Positions 35,964-45,439 of a stretch of DNA of 64,000 nt are shown one piece after another (within the stretch, counting starts at the first letter, position 1; every line of letters begins with the position of its first letter). A model generated the notes under the pieces. It ran no database searches. It saw only the letters and a program-made list of their open reading frames with translations, and had not been told where the DNA came from. A program made the position numbers and the translations under genes. Where the stretch lies: positions 4,820 to 68,819 of the forward strand of contig CAZETK010000010.1 in NCBI GenBank assembly GCA_964515195.1, in the 5' to 3' direction. Source of the DNA: Ga0074139 sp964515195. GTDB taxonomy: Bacteria > Bdellovibrionota > Bdellovibrionia > Bdellovibrionales > Bdellovibrionaceae.

Positions 35964-38256
35964 AATCATAGGGCTTCTACCTTTCTTTGTATTTTCCGTT
36001 TCATGTTCCGAATTTTTGAGGGGCCGAAAGCAAGAAGAAAAGGTCTTGAAAATTCAAAACGCGCAATTTTCTTGTTTAAACCAGATACCAGAAACCATGA
36101 GAAGTCTGATGGATGAAAACTCCTCACCCGACAGTGTGGTTTCCAGCTTAGAGTGCCTTATCCGTTCGTTAAATTATTTTAAAAGTAAGACAGTGGGCTC
36201 TCACGCGAATCGTGATTCCTACACCAGTGATAATCTTCGCAGTTTTTTTGGTGATTATATAGGAGACCAGAATCGGATATCTGAAGGCCTGGCTTTGGAG
36301 CTTATGAAATTAAAACGGGCCCTTTTCGGCGGGGCACGAAGCTCACTGACAAAGGCAGAACTTCAAGAGTTTATTGACTTTTTGGAATCCATGAAAATTG
36401 AGATCGGAAAGTTGAAACCATATTGGCACATCATCCTAGCTAAAAAAGTTAACAAGGTCGAATTTGATCAAATTGAAGAGGCCAATCAATCACTGAAAAG
36501 GTCATTATTGACTCTTTTGAGTCAAACGCAGATTCACCAAAGCGATTATGCGTTTGAGGACTTTAAAAATCTTATGAATGAGGTGGATGGATTTATTTCG
36601 CGTACTGATCGGAATTATAGGTCCAAAATCACTTCGATTGTGCCTCTGATCGAATCGGTAAAGGCCATACTGTTTGGTGAGCAAGTGGATATGACCTCTC
36701 CAGCCCATTGGAAGAGTGCCATTTCGATGGTGACGGACTTACATCGGATTTACCTGTTGTTTAATTATCAGTTCAAGCAGGCCCCGTTTTACTCTAGGCA
36801 GGGACTTGCTATTTCCGATAAAATGCTTTCAGGACTCATTTCTGTTGTGGATCGGTCATGGGTATTGAGATCAGGCGAGATTTCCTTTGAAAGCGTGCGA
36901 AAGTTCTTTGAACAGCTTGAGAATCGCAATCTACTGCCAGACAGCCTAACTGCGGGTACTGTCTTTCAAACTTATCGGGCTGTTGTGATTCGAATCCTCG
37001 AGAGAGAAAAAAAATCACCCGAGCTGTCCGTAACTGGAATGGAAAGAAAACATTTGCGTGTGTTAAAGGGCGAATACGAGATCTGGAGGATGACACAGAA
37101 GTTTGTTAATCTTGTCAGGGACCATTCCTCTTATGAGGAGGTGATGAAGGATCTTGCTCACTTCAATGAATTTCGCCCCGAGATGTTCTCAGATGTCAGT
37201 CGGGATTTATTATTGTCAGCGTGGAGGGATTGGGTTGTTCACTTAAGCCAAAAGAACTCTCTCACTTACCTGCCAACTGGCGACTTGGTTATTGGTGTTG
37301 AATCTCAAAAAAAACTGGGTTGGTCTTGGGCGTCTTTGGCTAGGTTAAATGTTATGCGAACCCTGACCCGAGTTTTGATATTGGGCTACGGTCACTATCG
37401 AACCCTTGATGCCCAACAAGAGATCATTCGAGAAGAAGGCATGATTCGTTTTTATGACGACTTTGCGGAAATCGGTCTTGCCTTGAAAGCCTTTGATCAG
37501 CGCAAACCGAACGCCGGCATTCGATCTTTCTTTGAAGGTGATCATTTCTTGTTATCGTCAAATGGTGACGATCGCATTGATATGCAAGAGGCCTTCGAAC
37601 TGGTTAATGTGATCTTCTCGGCTGGTTTGAGCGGTGTTGATAAAGTGATGGAGACGGTAAAAGCGGCAGGATGCAACCTTTCTGAAAATGATGAATTTGG
37701 CAACCCGTGGAATGATGAAGCCTGCTTTCAGCAAACCCTACGTTCCCATGCCCCACGCCTGTTTCAGAATTTGCCCGGACTTGCGACCTTTATCCAAGAC
37801 ATGGATGATCCTACGTGGGAGAATTTTTACAATGCAACCATGACCTTTGCCCGATTTGATCCAGCCCAGGTGGGAAGAGTCGAAACAGCGGATGTGCGAA
37901 CCTTTATCGTGATTCTTCATTATGTCGAAGGTCTTTATGTCGAGTTTGATCGAGACCGAGACCAGCTTCTTTCTAAGGCGGAGCTGGTTCAGGCTTCGGA
38001 TCGATTTTCACTGTTCTTTAAGAAGGTCTTTAAGTTGATGCCAGAGCCTGATGATTACTCCTTGAAGGTGATCTGGAAAAAGGGACTTTCAACACTCATC
38101 GATGACGGCTTTGCCTGCACGGTCATGGTAGGAAAGATCCCGACCATTTCAGAATGCATAAAGGCTCTTGTCGTCGACGCCCTTAAGGTCCCGCGGTACT
38201 CGAATAGAATCGATATTTTACAAACGTTAAATGCTTTCAAAAACTTCATACAATAG
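35953..38256 (+). CDS. EF-hand-like lipoprotein, cassette B
   Basis: 767 residues. Lipoprotein signal with lipobox SVSC (Cys18). Paralogue of the broken cassette A lipoprotein but with one copy of the repeated helical region instead of two (LELMKLKRALFGG...; LKPYWHIILAKK). Two EF-hand-like Ca2+ loops: SSNGDDRIDMQE (bases about 37555-37590; position 1 is Ser) and DRDRDQLLSKAE (about 37948-37983; Asp at 1, 3, 5 and Glu at 12, though the usual Gly at 6 is Gln). It lacks the Pro/acidic tail of cassette A. The intact gene shows that the region broken by TAA in A is a continuous domain. Outer-membrane inner-leaflet or surface location is not decided. Confidence 0.82.
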   Translation: MNYKIIGLLPFFVFSVSCSEFLRGRKQEEKVLKIQNAQFSCLNQIPETMRSLMDENSSPDSVVSSLECLIRSLNYFKSKTVGSHANRDSYTSDNLRSFFGDYIGDQNRISEGLALELMKLKRALFGGARSSLTKAELQEFIDFLESMKIEIGKLKPYWHIILAKKVNKVEFDQIEEANQSLKRSLLTLLSQTQIHQSDYAFEDFKNLMNEVDGFISRTDRNYRSKITSIVPLIESVKAILFGEQVDMTSPAHWKSAISMVTDLHRIYLLFNYQFKQAPFYSRQGLAISDKMLSGLISVVDRSWVLRSGEISFESVRKFFEQLENRNLLPDSLTAGTVFQTYRAVVIRILEREKKSPELSVTGMERKHLRVLKGEYEIWRMTQKFVNLVRDHSSYEEVMKDLAHFNEFRPEMFSDVSRDLLLSAWRDWVVHLSQKNSLTYLPTGDLVIGVESQKKLGWSWASLARLNVMRTLTRVLILGYGHYRTLDAQQEIIREEGMIRFYDDFAEIGLALKAFDQRKPNAGIRSFFEGDHFLLSSNGDDRIDMQEAFELVNVIFSAGLSGVDKVMETVKAAGCNLSENDEFGNPWNDEACFQQTLRSHAPRLFQNLPGLATFIQDMDDPTWENFYNATMTFARFDPAQVGRVETADVRTFIVILHYVEGLYVEFDRDRDQLLSKAELVQASDRFSLFFKKVFKLMPEPDDYSLKVIWKKGLSTLIDDGFACTVMVGKIPTISECIKALVVDALKVPRYSNRIDILQTLNAFKNFIQ

Positions 38257-38259
38257 AGA

Positions 38260-39438
38260 TTGAACTTGCGCTCTTGGGTATTCTCAAGTTCAATGGCCGC
38301 CATGATTTGGTCGTGGTTAATTCTAAGCTACTTGAGCCTTTTTATCTTAGGGTTCAGTGACAATTTGAGAGGGCCTTTATTTTACGAAGTGATCCAGCAC
38401 TTCCAGGTCACGGATACAGTCGGAGCGCTATTCTTTTCGGTTTCCTCATTTTTAGCTTTCCTTTGTAGTTTGCTGGCCATTCCGCTCTTAAAATCCATGA
38501 GCTTTTTACGTTTGTTACAGTTAGCCCTTGTGATCATGGCTCTAGGACTTTTTGGTCTGTCACAGGCTCCGCACTACACATTGTTTTTAGTCAGCGTCGG
38601 AGCCTTTGGAGGCGCCATGGGCTTTATGGGGGTTGCGCAAAACGCACTGGCCTCCCAAGCGGCGCCAGAGCATTTGCGCTCGCAAGTGCTTTCAGGTTTG
38701 CACTCGATGTATGGTCTGGCCAGTTTCATGGCGCCCTTAAGTGTGGGCCTAGGATTAGGGCGAGGCCTAAGCTGGAATGACTATTTTGTTTTGGCATCCG
38801 CCATGGCGCTATTGGTTTTGATCGCCAGTTTTTTTCTTCCTCCTGCTCGAGCCGAGATCATCGAGAAAAACAGCTCGCCGCCACAACCCTTCCGGCAAAA
38901 ACGGCTGGCTCTATGGGCCTGTGGCATGTCGGGCTTTTACGTGATTGCTGAAATTTTGGTGGGAAGTCGGCTTTCCTTATATGCCATTCGCGAGTTCGGT
39001 CTGACCACCGCCGAGGCCAGTCAGCATGTAACAGGTTTTTATTTAGGATTATTAAGCGGCCGTATCGCCGGTATCTTCGTGCGCTGGCCGTCGACTTATC
39101 GCAATCATCTGGCTTACAGTCTTGCAATTAGCTTCATCGGATATATTCTCGGGCTTTATTTGAACCCTTGGTTTTTTATTCTGACCGGGTTGGGAATGTC
39201 GGTCTTTTTTCCCACAGTGTTAGCTTACGCGGCTTCTTGCTTCCGAGGCCGTGAAGGGGTTTTATTTTCCCTCATCACCGCCAATCAGTCCATTATGATC
39301 GTCACCATGCATATTCTGGTGGGGGCGGTGTCAGATTGGTATGATATCAAATGGGCCTTTCATTTAGGTCTGATGTTTTTGGTCTTGAGTGCTCTTAGCC
39401 TTTGGAGATTCGAAGTTGAAAAAAACCGGCGTTCTTAA
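38260..39438 (+). CDS. Major facilitator superfamily transporter
   Basis: 392 residues, about 12 hydrophobic segments beginning at residue 13, typical MFS length. The loop after helix 2 and the duplicated six-helix halves are apparent (GALFFSVSSFLAFLCSLL; GGAMGFMGVAQNALASQA; FLGLLSGRIAG in the second half). TTG 38260 is used; ATG 38293 would also preserve all helices. Substrate cannot be predicted; the arrangement resembles the fucose/sugar or drug efflux MFS groups. It begins 3 bp after the cassette B lipoprotein, so it may share the transcript. Confidence 0.85.
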   Translation: MNLRSWVFSSSMAAMIWSWLILSYLSLFILGFSDNLRGPLFYEVIQHFQVTDTVGALFFSVSSFLAFLCSLLAIPLLKSMSFLRLLQLALVIMALGLFGLSQAPHYTLFLVSVGAFGGAMGFMGVAQNALASQAAPEHLRSQVLSGLHSMYGLASFMAPLSVGLGLGRGLSWNDYFVLASAMALLVLIASFFLPPARAEIIEKNSSPPQPFRQKRLALWACGMSGFYVIAEILVGSRLSLYAIREFGLTTAEASQHVTGFYLGLLSGRIAGIFVRWPSTYRNHLAYSLAISFIGYILGLYLNPWFFILTGLGMSVFFPTVLAYAASCFRGREGVLFSLITANQSIMIVTMHILVGAVSDWYDIKWAFHLGLMFLVLSALSLWRFEVEKNRRS

Positions 39439-40579
39439 ACCTGAAAATGTGAAGAGCTTTTTTCTTGTGGGTCCCTTGGGATTTGAAACTACAATGGCGG
39501 ATGAACTGGCTCGGGTTCAACCCTGGATTCTGGGTGCCGACGGACGTCCAACTCCGAACAGCATCCGCATTGTGGCGCAACGGAAGGGAGGGCTTGAAAT
39601 CCAGGCTCCATGGCTGGAAGGCTTGCAGTTGGTCCATCATTTAAAGACCCCGGTGCGGATGTTGTACCGCTGGAAGAGTAAAAAGATGACCCATGTCAGT
39701 GAGTTGAAATCCTGGTTGAGATCGCAACGTCCCTTGGAGTTAATCCCCCAGGATTTCAAATTGAAAATTCAATCCCGAAAATCTAAATTGCAAAATGAAA
39801 AAATGATTGAGCGGGTGTTTCACGAAGACTGGAGGATGATCCAAGAGGATTCTGCCCAAACTTTGTATGTGGATGTCTATAATGATCAGTTCACACTCAG
39901 TTGGGATGTGGGAGGAGAACCTCTTTATAAAAGGTCATGGTCAACTCGCAAAGGGGTCGCCCCCCTTCGAGAAAATCTGGCGGCTGCTTTACTGCAAGAT
40001 TTAATAGGGGATTTAACGGGACCAGAGTTAAGTCAAATGTCTTTAATGGACCCGATGATGGGATCGGGTACTTTTCTGTGGGAGGCTGCCGGTATTCTTC
40101 GCCTCAACACGGATCGGTCCTTTGCCTATCAAAGTTGGAAAGGGCTTCCTGGGTTTTTAAAAACCTCTTGGTGGACCAACCTCAATCGCCCCGAAGCTTT
40201 TTTATGGAAAAATTTGTACGGATCTGACCGGGATCCAAAGATGGTGCAGGCGGCCCAAGAAAACTCAAAAGCTTTCACCTCCTTGCAGCTGGGGCGCAAC
40301 TTGTTTCTCAAACAAGAGGACGTGCTGTCTTCTGATTCTGTTGGGACGACAGACCCCCTCCTGATGATAAGTAATCCGCCCTATGGCGAGCGATTGGCAG
40401 TGGACTCTGTTGAAAAGCTACTAACGGCGGCATTAGTCAAATATAAACCTTTTAAGGCCTTGTTTGTGGTTCCACAATCACCACTTTTTCAAGTGGAAGG
40501 ATATAAAACCAAGCTGGTTCGAAAATTTTTGCAAGGCGGCTTAGAAGTTCAAGCTGTTCTTTTTTTAAGTTCTTGTTAA
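39416..40579 (+). CDS. THUMP-type RNA methyltransferase (RlmL N-terminal-like)
   Basis: 387 residues from TTG 39416, chosen for the GGAG eight bases upstream; it overlaps the MFS gene by 23 bp. N-terminal ferredoxin-like/THUMP region (FFLVGPLGFETTMADEL) and a class I SAM methyltransferase domain with MDPMMGSGTFLWEAAG (SAM motif I), GSDRDPKMVQAA (motif II) and ISNPPYGERL (motif IV, N-[DP]-P-[YF]). The family methylates guanine N2 in 23S rRNA or tRNA; the exact target is not determined. No second (RlmK) domain is present. Confidence 0.9.
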   Translation: MKKTGVLKPENVKSFFLVGPLGFETTMADELARVQPWILGADGRPTPNSIRIVAQRKGGLEIQAPWLEGLQLVHHLKTPVRMLYRWKSKKMTHVSELKSWLRSQRPLELIPQDFKLKIQSRKSKLQNEKMIERVFHEDWRMIQEDSAQTLYVDVYNDQFTLSWDVGGEPLYKRSWSTRKGVAPLRENLAAALLQDLIGDLTGPELSQMSLMDPMMGSGTFLWEAAGILRLNTDRSFAYQSWKGLPGFLKTSWWTNLNRPEAFLWKNLYGSDRDPKMVQAAQENSKAFTSLQLGRNLFLKQEDVLSSDSVGTTDPLLMISNPPYGERLAVDSVEKLLTAALVKYKPFKALFVVPQSPLFQVEGYKTKLVRKFLQGGLEVQAVLFLSSC

Positions 40580-40616
40580 ATACGAAATGAGGGCTAGCAC
40601 ACGAGGGGCACTTCAT

Positions 40617-40671
40617 GCCATACCTTGAATGCGCCTGTTGGTGACTCCTTTGAGGAGCGTGTATGGCGCAT
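40617..40671 (+). promoter_or_regulatory. Leader with mutually exclusive hairpins
   Basis: GCCATAC (40617-40623) can pair with GTATGGC (40661-40667), while ATGCGCC (40629-40635) can pair with GGCGCAT (40665-40671); the two share GGC and exclude each other. A small CTCC/GGAG hairpin (40645-40657) lies inside both. It is in the 5' region of the lipoprotein gene at 40702. Confidence 0.35.
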
Positions 40672-40701
40672 CAACTTGCGGGCCACAAATAGGGGGTTTT
40701 T

Positions 40702-41589
40702 GTGAAGCGTTTACTCGGGCTTTTTTCTGTCCTTTGTTTAGTGGCCTGTCAGCCTAAAGACAATTCTTTAAACACTCAAAATCCAGACTTTAGAAATGAA
40801 GGGCGAGTGAGTTCGAACAATCTTCGAGTCGGCGCTTACGGTCTTCCGATTTTTGCCGCGCAAATATTAGAGCAATTGGGGGCCCTGACTTCAGACTGTC
40901 TCCAAGCCGAACCAGAAGAAATCAGAAGCTCACAAGAATCTTCTGATCTTCAGATCAAAAAATGTATTGTTCGAGTTCATGATCAGGATCGCAAAGGAGT
41001 TAGCGGGGCCCGAGAAAAATGGCAAATCCAGCTGGTCCTGAACTCTGCTGACAACCAGCTGGTTTCGGCTCAGGGCGAAATTCTGTCCAGCCAGGATTAC
41101 GGTCAATTCAGATCCACACTCGTGGAGCTTCAATATTCCTATAAGGAATTTTTCATGAAAGTAAATCCCACCACAGGCCACTTAGAAGTCGAGATCCAGG
41201 CCTACGGAGAAACAAAATCGGAAAATAGTACCTTGAAATTCGATTACAATCTAAAGGCCCAAGGCCAAGAGATAACCCACTCCACAACTCAGTGGAGTTT
41301 TAACAACCTAAAATTCGATCTAAAAGTGCGCGACCCCAAAAGTCAGGTTAGAAACTTCCACGTCAGTTCAAAAACACTGCAACTCAACTGGAAATCTCCA
41401 AGATGCGCTGAAATCACAGGCGAAGCCGAAACCATGGATCAAGCCAAGCAAAAAGATAAAAGAAGCATTCGACTAAGTCCCAATAAAGCAGAACTCATAG
41501 CCACCAAGGGCTCGCCCTGGTCCCAAAACTACGACAGTTGCGAAGTGCGCAAGGACCCGCTAAGAAATTTTGAATTCCTATTCTACTAG
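40702..41589 (+). CDS. Lipoprotein of unknown function
   Basis: 295 residues. Signal MKRLLGLFSVLCLVAC with a clean lipobox (LVAC, Cys16). The mature part is hydrophilic, rich in Ser, Gln and Lys, and reads as alternating strands (LQLNWKSPRCAEITG). No family recognised. GTG start close after an A/G-rich segment (AGGGGG). Convergent with the exonuclease/phosphatase-family gene, with 35 bp between the stops. Confidence 0.78.
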   Translation: MKRLLGLFSVLCLVACQPKDNSLNTQNPDFRNEGRVSSNNLRVGAYGLPIFAAQILEQLGALTSDCLQAEPEEIRSSQESSDLQIKKCIVRVHDQDRKGVSGAREKWQIQLVLNSADNQLVSAQGEILSSQDYGQFRSTLVELQYSYKEFFMKVNPTTGHLEVEIQAYGETKSENSTLKFDYNLKAQGQEITHSTTQWSFNNLKFDLKVRDPKSQVRNFHVSSKTLQLNWKSPRCAEITGEAETMDQAKQKDKRSIRLSPNKAELIATKGSPWSQNYDSCEVRKDPLRNFEFLFY

Positions 41590-41624
41590 AAACCGCCCCA
41601 TCAGCTACGTTGGCTTTAAAAAGG

Positions 41625-42746
41625 CTATTCCGCGGGAACGACTCGTTTATGAATGCGCGCATAGAGGGGGAAGTGGTCTGAGACTCCTTCGCCGGTCTTT
41701 TTGTTGAAGCGTTTGGGCGATCTCCCTTTGTAAATTTGGTTGGGCACAAACTTTACGATATCGATAGATTTTTTATCCAGCTGATAAGGGGCCTTACCCT
41801 CTTCGCCTAAAGACTTTGAAAAGACCAAGGCATCCAGAAACGACCAGGTGCTGCGGTACTCATGTGTTCCGTCACATTTTTGGCAGCCGACTAAATGGGA
41901 AACCAAGCCGACACTGGATAAGTCTTTTTCGAAGAAACCGACCTCGTCCTCTTCATCTTGAGAGATATTGAGGTCACCACCTAAAATCACCATTTCGTCT
42001 TGCAGCTGTTGCATTCGATTTCTGACGAACTCCACGGATTGGGTTCGCCAGTATCGGGGATTTCCTTGGGAGGGAAAGTGGGCCGCCATCACTATCAGTT
42101 TGTGGCCATCTGGAAGCTTCAAGGGCACTTCTAAAACACCTCGTGAACGGTTCATTCTTTTTTGATCTTCAGGGGTTTTGCCCTTGTAAGGGATTTTATG
42201 AAGCACGGCTTTTCCCTCTACAGGAAAGCGCGATAGAAGAGCCACATCAATTCCGCGTAGATCTGGGCCTTCGATTAAAATTTGCGTTTGATAACCTGCG
42301 TTCTTCAAATACTGACGATTCAGATCCTTTAAAATATTTTCGTTTTCGACTTCTACAAGAATTACGATATCAGGCCCTTTCTGACCTTCGACGCTCAAGA
42401 TTACTTCGGCGACATTTTTCAATTTCTGATTTACAAGTTCTTGAGTCCAATCCAGCTCGAAGCATTCACGCTTATAATAACCTTTTAATACACGACAACC
42501 GGTCTGCACTTCGGGAGTTTGCTTTAGGCTTAAGGGCAGGTAGGCAAAGTCCTCACGGTTCTTATCATGGACGGCATCGAAAAGATTTTCCACGTTATAG
42601 GTCATAATGCTGATCTCTTGTGGAGCCTTGGGAGCTAAAGCCGGAGAGTCGGAAATCTTAAGACTTTTAGTTGTGCATCCAGGAAGATGAAACACTCCTA
42701 AGGCAAAAAGGATGAAGACTGACAAAAATGTGAGATGTTTTTTCAT
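41625..42746 (-). CDS. Lipoprotein of the endonuclease/exonuclease/phosphatase (EEP) fold
   Basis: 373 residues from ATG 42746; this start puts the lipoprotein signal (MKKHLTFLSVFILFALGVFH, then LPGC) at the N-terminus. DNase I-like EEP motifs: ISIMTYNVENLFD, PDIVILVEVEN (metal Glu), DVALLSRFPV, VMAAHFPSQGNPRYW, LGGDLNISQDEED and GVSDHFPLYARI with the catalytic His. Members cleave phosphodiesters in nucleic acids or lipids. As an anchored exported enzyme it probably acts on extracellular nucleic acid or phospholipid; substrate is inference. Confidence 0.9.
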   Translation of the reverse strand: MKKHLTFLSVFILFALGVFHLPGCTTKSLKISDSPALAPKAPQEISIMTYNVENLFDAVHDKNREDFAYLPLSLKQTPEVQTGCRVLKGYYKRECFELDWTQELVNQKLKNVAEVILSVEGQKGPDIVILVEVENENILKDLNRQYLKNAGYQTQILIEGPDLRGIDVALLSRFPVEGKAVLHKIPYKGKTPEDQKRMNRSRGVLEVPLKLPDGHKLIVMAAHFPSQGNPRYWRTQSVEFVRNRMQQLQDEMVILGGDLNISQDEEDEVGFFEKDLSSVGLVSHLVGCQKCDGTHEYRSTWSFLDALVFSKSLGEEGKAPYQLDKKSIDIVKFVPNQIYKGRSPKRFNKKTGEGVSDHFPLYARIHKRVVPAE

Positions 42747-42877
42747 GGTGCTCAACTTAAAAGCGGGGGAAATAGGGGGCAAGCACAAAAAGTTTTTGAG
42801 GATTTGGTCAGAACAAAAGCTTTCCTTGAATGTCGCACGGCGCAAGATCTACAAAATTAACTCGGATGGGAGGGGTT

Positions 42878-43855
42878 ATGGGTTTCAACTTCAGAGGCCT
42901 TTTTTTTAAAGCGGTTCTCATTTTGTGTCCGGTGATCGGTTACTCACTCGAGGTAGCCCAGGCGGAGATTCAAAACTCTGAGTCTCTGCAAGAGCCAGCT
43001 CGGCAGACTTCTCGTGTGAAATTCCGTGGTTTCCAAAACGCCCAAGAGGACCTCCCCAATATGTCCGATAACTGGAAGGTTAGCTTTTTTCAGTTGGCAG
43101 CAGTTGAGGCCGATCGGCTAAAGGGCAATGAGCCAGCCAGTTTGTATTTCTACAATTACTTTTCATTTAATTACAAGCTAAGTGATGACGAGCGAATTGC
43201 CGTCCGTCCTGTTTTTGAAATGGAGTCTCCGGGTCGCAATAAATACAATGATGAAGTGGGAAAATGGTTGATCCGATTGGATGATCTTTACGTTAGTTAC
43301 TCTCGATTCAATCTATTTGAAATTGGACCCTTTGGGACTCGGGCCAATTTTCGAGTGTACGCACCGACCAGTGAGGCATCACAAAACAGCGGTCTTATTA
43401 CGCAGCTTCATCCCGAGTTTTATATGGAAACCAGCCTGGGTCGAAACTCTGGCATTGAGTTTCAATTCAAGGGCGATTATTTTGTGAACAGCAAACGGTC
43501 GTTTATTCTGAAGACTCCGAGCAAAAAAGAGATTCCGTTGACCAATAAAGAGACAGAGTGGGAAACGATCGTGGAGTACAAATACCGCGCCCATCGTTTG
43601 TTTCATTTGAAACCCCGGGTCAGCTGGCTGGACGAGTGGTATTTAAGCAGCCCTGAGAACAACTTATCAGGCCGCCACACCCAGGAATTCAGCGCCGGTA
43701 TTGGTTTAGAGTGGAGACCAACAAGAAGCTTCAATACCACCCTTCAGTTTTCGAACGTGACAAAGATCTACGACACTAAGCGTGGTTTCAAGCGACCTGA
43801 TCTTTGGTTGCCTGAGAATAATGAAATCGTCGCCCTTACCAATTATCGTTTTTAA
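42878..43855 (+). CDS. Outer-membrane beta-barrel-like protein
   Basis: 325 residues from ATG 42878, preceded by GGGAGGGG. Signal peptide about 1-29 (FFKAVLILCPVIGYS, cleavage near AQAE). The mature part has strands with alternating aromatic residues and ends in TNYRF, as outer-membrane barrels do. It is not visibly related to the cassette barrels. Function unknown. Its 3' end overlaps the convergent pseudouridine synthase gene by 20 bp. Confidence 0.8.
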   Translation: MGFNFRGLFFKAVLILCPVIGYSLEVAQAEIQNSESLQEPARQTSRVKFRGFQNAQEDLPNMSDNWKVSFFQLAAVEADRLKGNEPASLYFYNYFSFNYKLSDDERIAVRPVFEMESPGRNKYNDEVGKWLIRLDDLYVSYSRFNLFEIGPFGTRANFRVYAPTSEASQNSGLITQLHPEFYMETSLGRNSGIEFQFKGDYFVNSKRSFILKTPSKKEIPLTNKETEWETIVEYKYRAHRLFHLKPRVSWLDEWYLSSPENNLSGRHTQEFSAGIGLEWRPTRSFNTTLQFSNVTKIYDTKRGFKRPDLWLPENNEIVALTNYRF

Positions 43856-44690
43856 GCACGGGATTAAGAAAGCGCCCCTTCCAGGGGAAGCGTAACTCGA
43901 CACACTGAAGCCTGATGGATTCTTCGTCGGGCTTAGTGGAGCTGAGAGTCTTATAGAGTTCATCATCCACAATAGGGAATCCGAGGAAAGCCAGCTGAGC
44001 GCGGATCTGATGGGTCCGTCCTGTCAAAAGCTCAATGCGCAGTCGCGTGCAAGTGGAAAAGTCCTTTTTGGAGTGAATTCGAAGCTGACAAGATTGGGTC
44101 TCGCTTGAAGGTGTCGCTTGAAGAACTTTGGGGGCATAGCGTGACTTCATCATGTGATGTTCATAAAATCCAAGGTTCGGTCCTGGCGGCTCCACTTCCG
44201 CTTCATAGAATTTTTCAACCTGTCGGTTTTTGAGAAGCTCATGAAAGTGGGATTGGGCCTCTGGAGTTTTGGCGATGACTAAAAGGCCACCTGTGGGAAC
44301 ATCCAAGCGATGGGTCAGAAAATGGATCTGATTTAACTCTTGATTCAGATAGCTAAGAACATTTTCATGGGCATTATCAACCGTTGCATGACAAGGAAGG
44401 CCAGAGGGTTTATTGAGGATCAAAAGATCTTCATCTTCAAATTGGATTCGTGATTTCAATTCAAATGCAGGATAACGTCTTGGATGGGTGTGAATTCGCA
44501 AGTAGTCATCCGGCTTGATCTCACAATTTACGAAGATCCGACGATTGTTCAAATAGAGTCCGCCCAAATTCAAAATTTTTTGAAGTAATTCTTCTGATAG
44601 TCCAGTTTCTTGTGATACGACCTGAACCCAATAGCCTGAGCTGGTACTTATATAGTGGACTACACCGGTCTCTGTTTTTTTCCAAGGCAT
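43836..44690 (-). CDS. RluA-family pseudouridine synthase
   Basis: 284 residues from ATG 44690; a GTG at 44747 is in frame but would leave only 14 bp to the divergent DedA start, so the ATG is favoured. S4-like part near residues 30-60, then the synthase domain with the catalytic Asp in HFLTHRLDVPTGGLLVIAK, and GRTHQIRAQLAFLGFPIVDD. Isomerises uridine in rRNA or tRNA; the position is unknown. Confidence 0.9.
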   Translation of the reverse strand: MPWKKTETGVVHYISTSSGYWVQVVSQETGLSEELLQKILNLGGLYLNNRRIFVNCEIKPDDYLRIHTHPRRYPAFELKSRIQFEDEDLLILNKPSGLPCHATVDNAHENVLSYLNQELNQIHFLTHRLDVPTGGLLVIAKTPEAQSHFHELLKNRQVEKFYEAEVEPPGPNLGFYEHHMMKSRYAPKVLQATPSSETQSCQLRIHSKKDFSTCTRLRIELLTGRTHQIRAQLAFLGFPIVDDELYKTLSSTKPDEESIRLQCVELRFPWKGRFLNPVLKNDNW

Positions 44691-44761
44691 TGGAGACGGA
44701 ATTAGCACGGCGTATCGAGTGTGTTCAAGTACAATGCTTCGGTTCACTATAGGAAAATATT

Positions 44762-45439
44762 ATGGAGCTAGCGGATCAGGCCATTTATCAGTTCTTAGTT
44801 CAGTATGCTTACCAGCCCGAATGGGTCTATGCCGCTGTTGTCGGGATGATGCTGGCCAGTGCCTTTGGATTTCCGCTTCCTGAAGAGGTGACTCTGATCA
44901 GCGTGGGCACTTTGGCCTTTATGGGATCGCGACCTGATTTATTTCCGCCACCGGAGGTGGGAGCACGAGCCATCAACATGCATCATGCCGCCATCATAGC
45001 TTTCGTGGCCGTTGCCTTTAGTGATTTTCTTATTTATGCCGTCGGAAGGAAATGGGGAAGGCGGGTTCTCTATCATCAGCGTATGCGACGGCTTGTATCT
45101 GAAGAGTCGTTGAAAAAAGTGGAAACATGGACTCATCGCTATGGAATGGTAGCGGTCTTCGTTTTTCGTTTTACGCCCGGCGTGCGATTTCCGGGGCACT
45201 TAGTTTGTGGAATTATGAAGCTTCCAGCATGGAAGTTTATCACAGTGGATGGGATTGCGGCTTTAATCAGTGTGCCGACTCAAATCTACTTGATTGCCAT
45301 TTACGGAGAGCCCATTCTGAAGTTTCTTCAAGAGGTGAAAATTGTGATTTTCGGCCTCCTAGTCCTTGGATTTCTGATTTACGTGGGCCGTAAGCTTTAT
45401 CTTCGCTACCTTCGAGCCCATGCCCCGAAACACTCTTGA
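44762..45439 (+). CDS. DedA-family membrane protein
   Basis: 225 residues. Four or five hydrophobic segments. Family marks GFPLPEEVTLISVG near residues 36-49 and FRFTPGVRFPGHLVCG about 138-153, typical of DedA/VTT proteins, which are thought to be phospholipid or undecaprenyl-phosphate flippases. The basic C-terminal tail is cytosolic. AGGA precedes the ATG. Ends inside a hairpin. Confidence 0.92.
   Translation: MELADQAIYQFLVQYAYQPEWVYAAVVGMMLASAFGFPLPEEVTLISVGTLAFMGSRPDLFPPPEVGARAINMHHAAIIAFVAVAFSDFLIYAVGRKWGRRVLYHQRMRRLVSEESLKKVETWTHRYGMVAVFVFRFTPGVRFPGHLVCGIMKLPAWKFITVDGIAALISVPTQIYLIAIYGEPILKFLQEVKIVIFGLLVLGFLIYVGRKLYLRYLRAHAPKHS

Noticed and set aside
42143..42607. 154-codon open frame on the plus strand
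   Set aside because: Antisense to the EEP-fold lipoprotein gene, whose motifs are complete.
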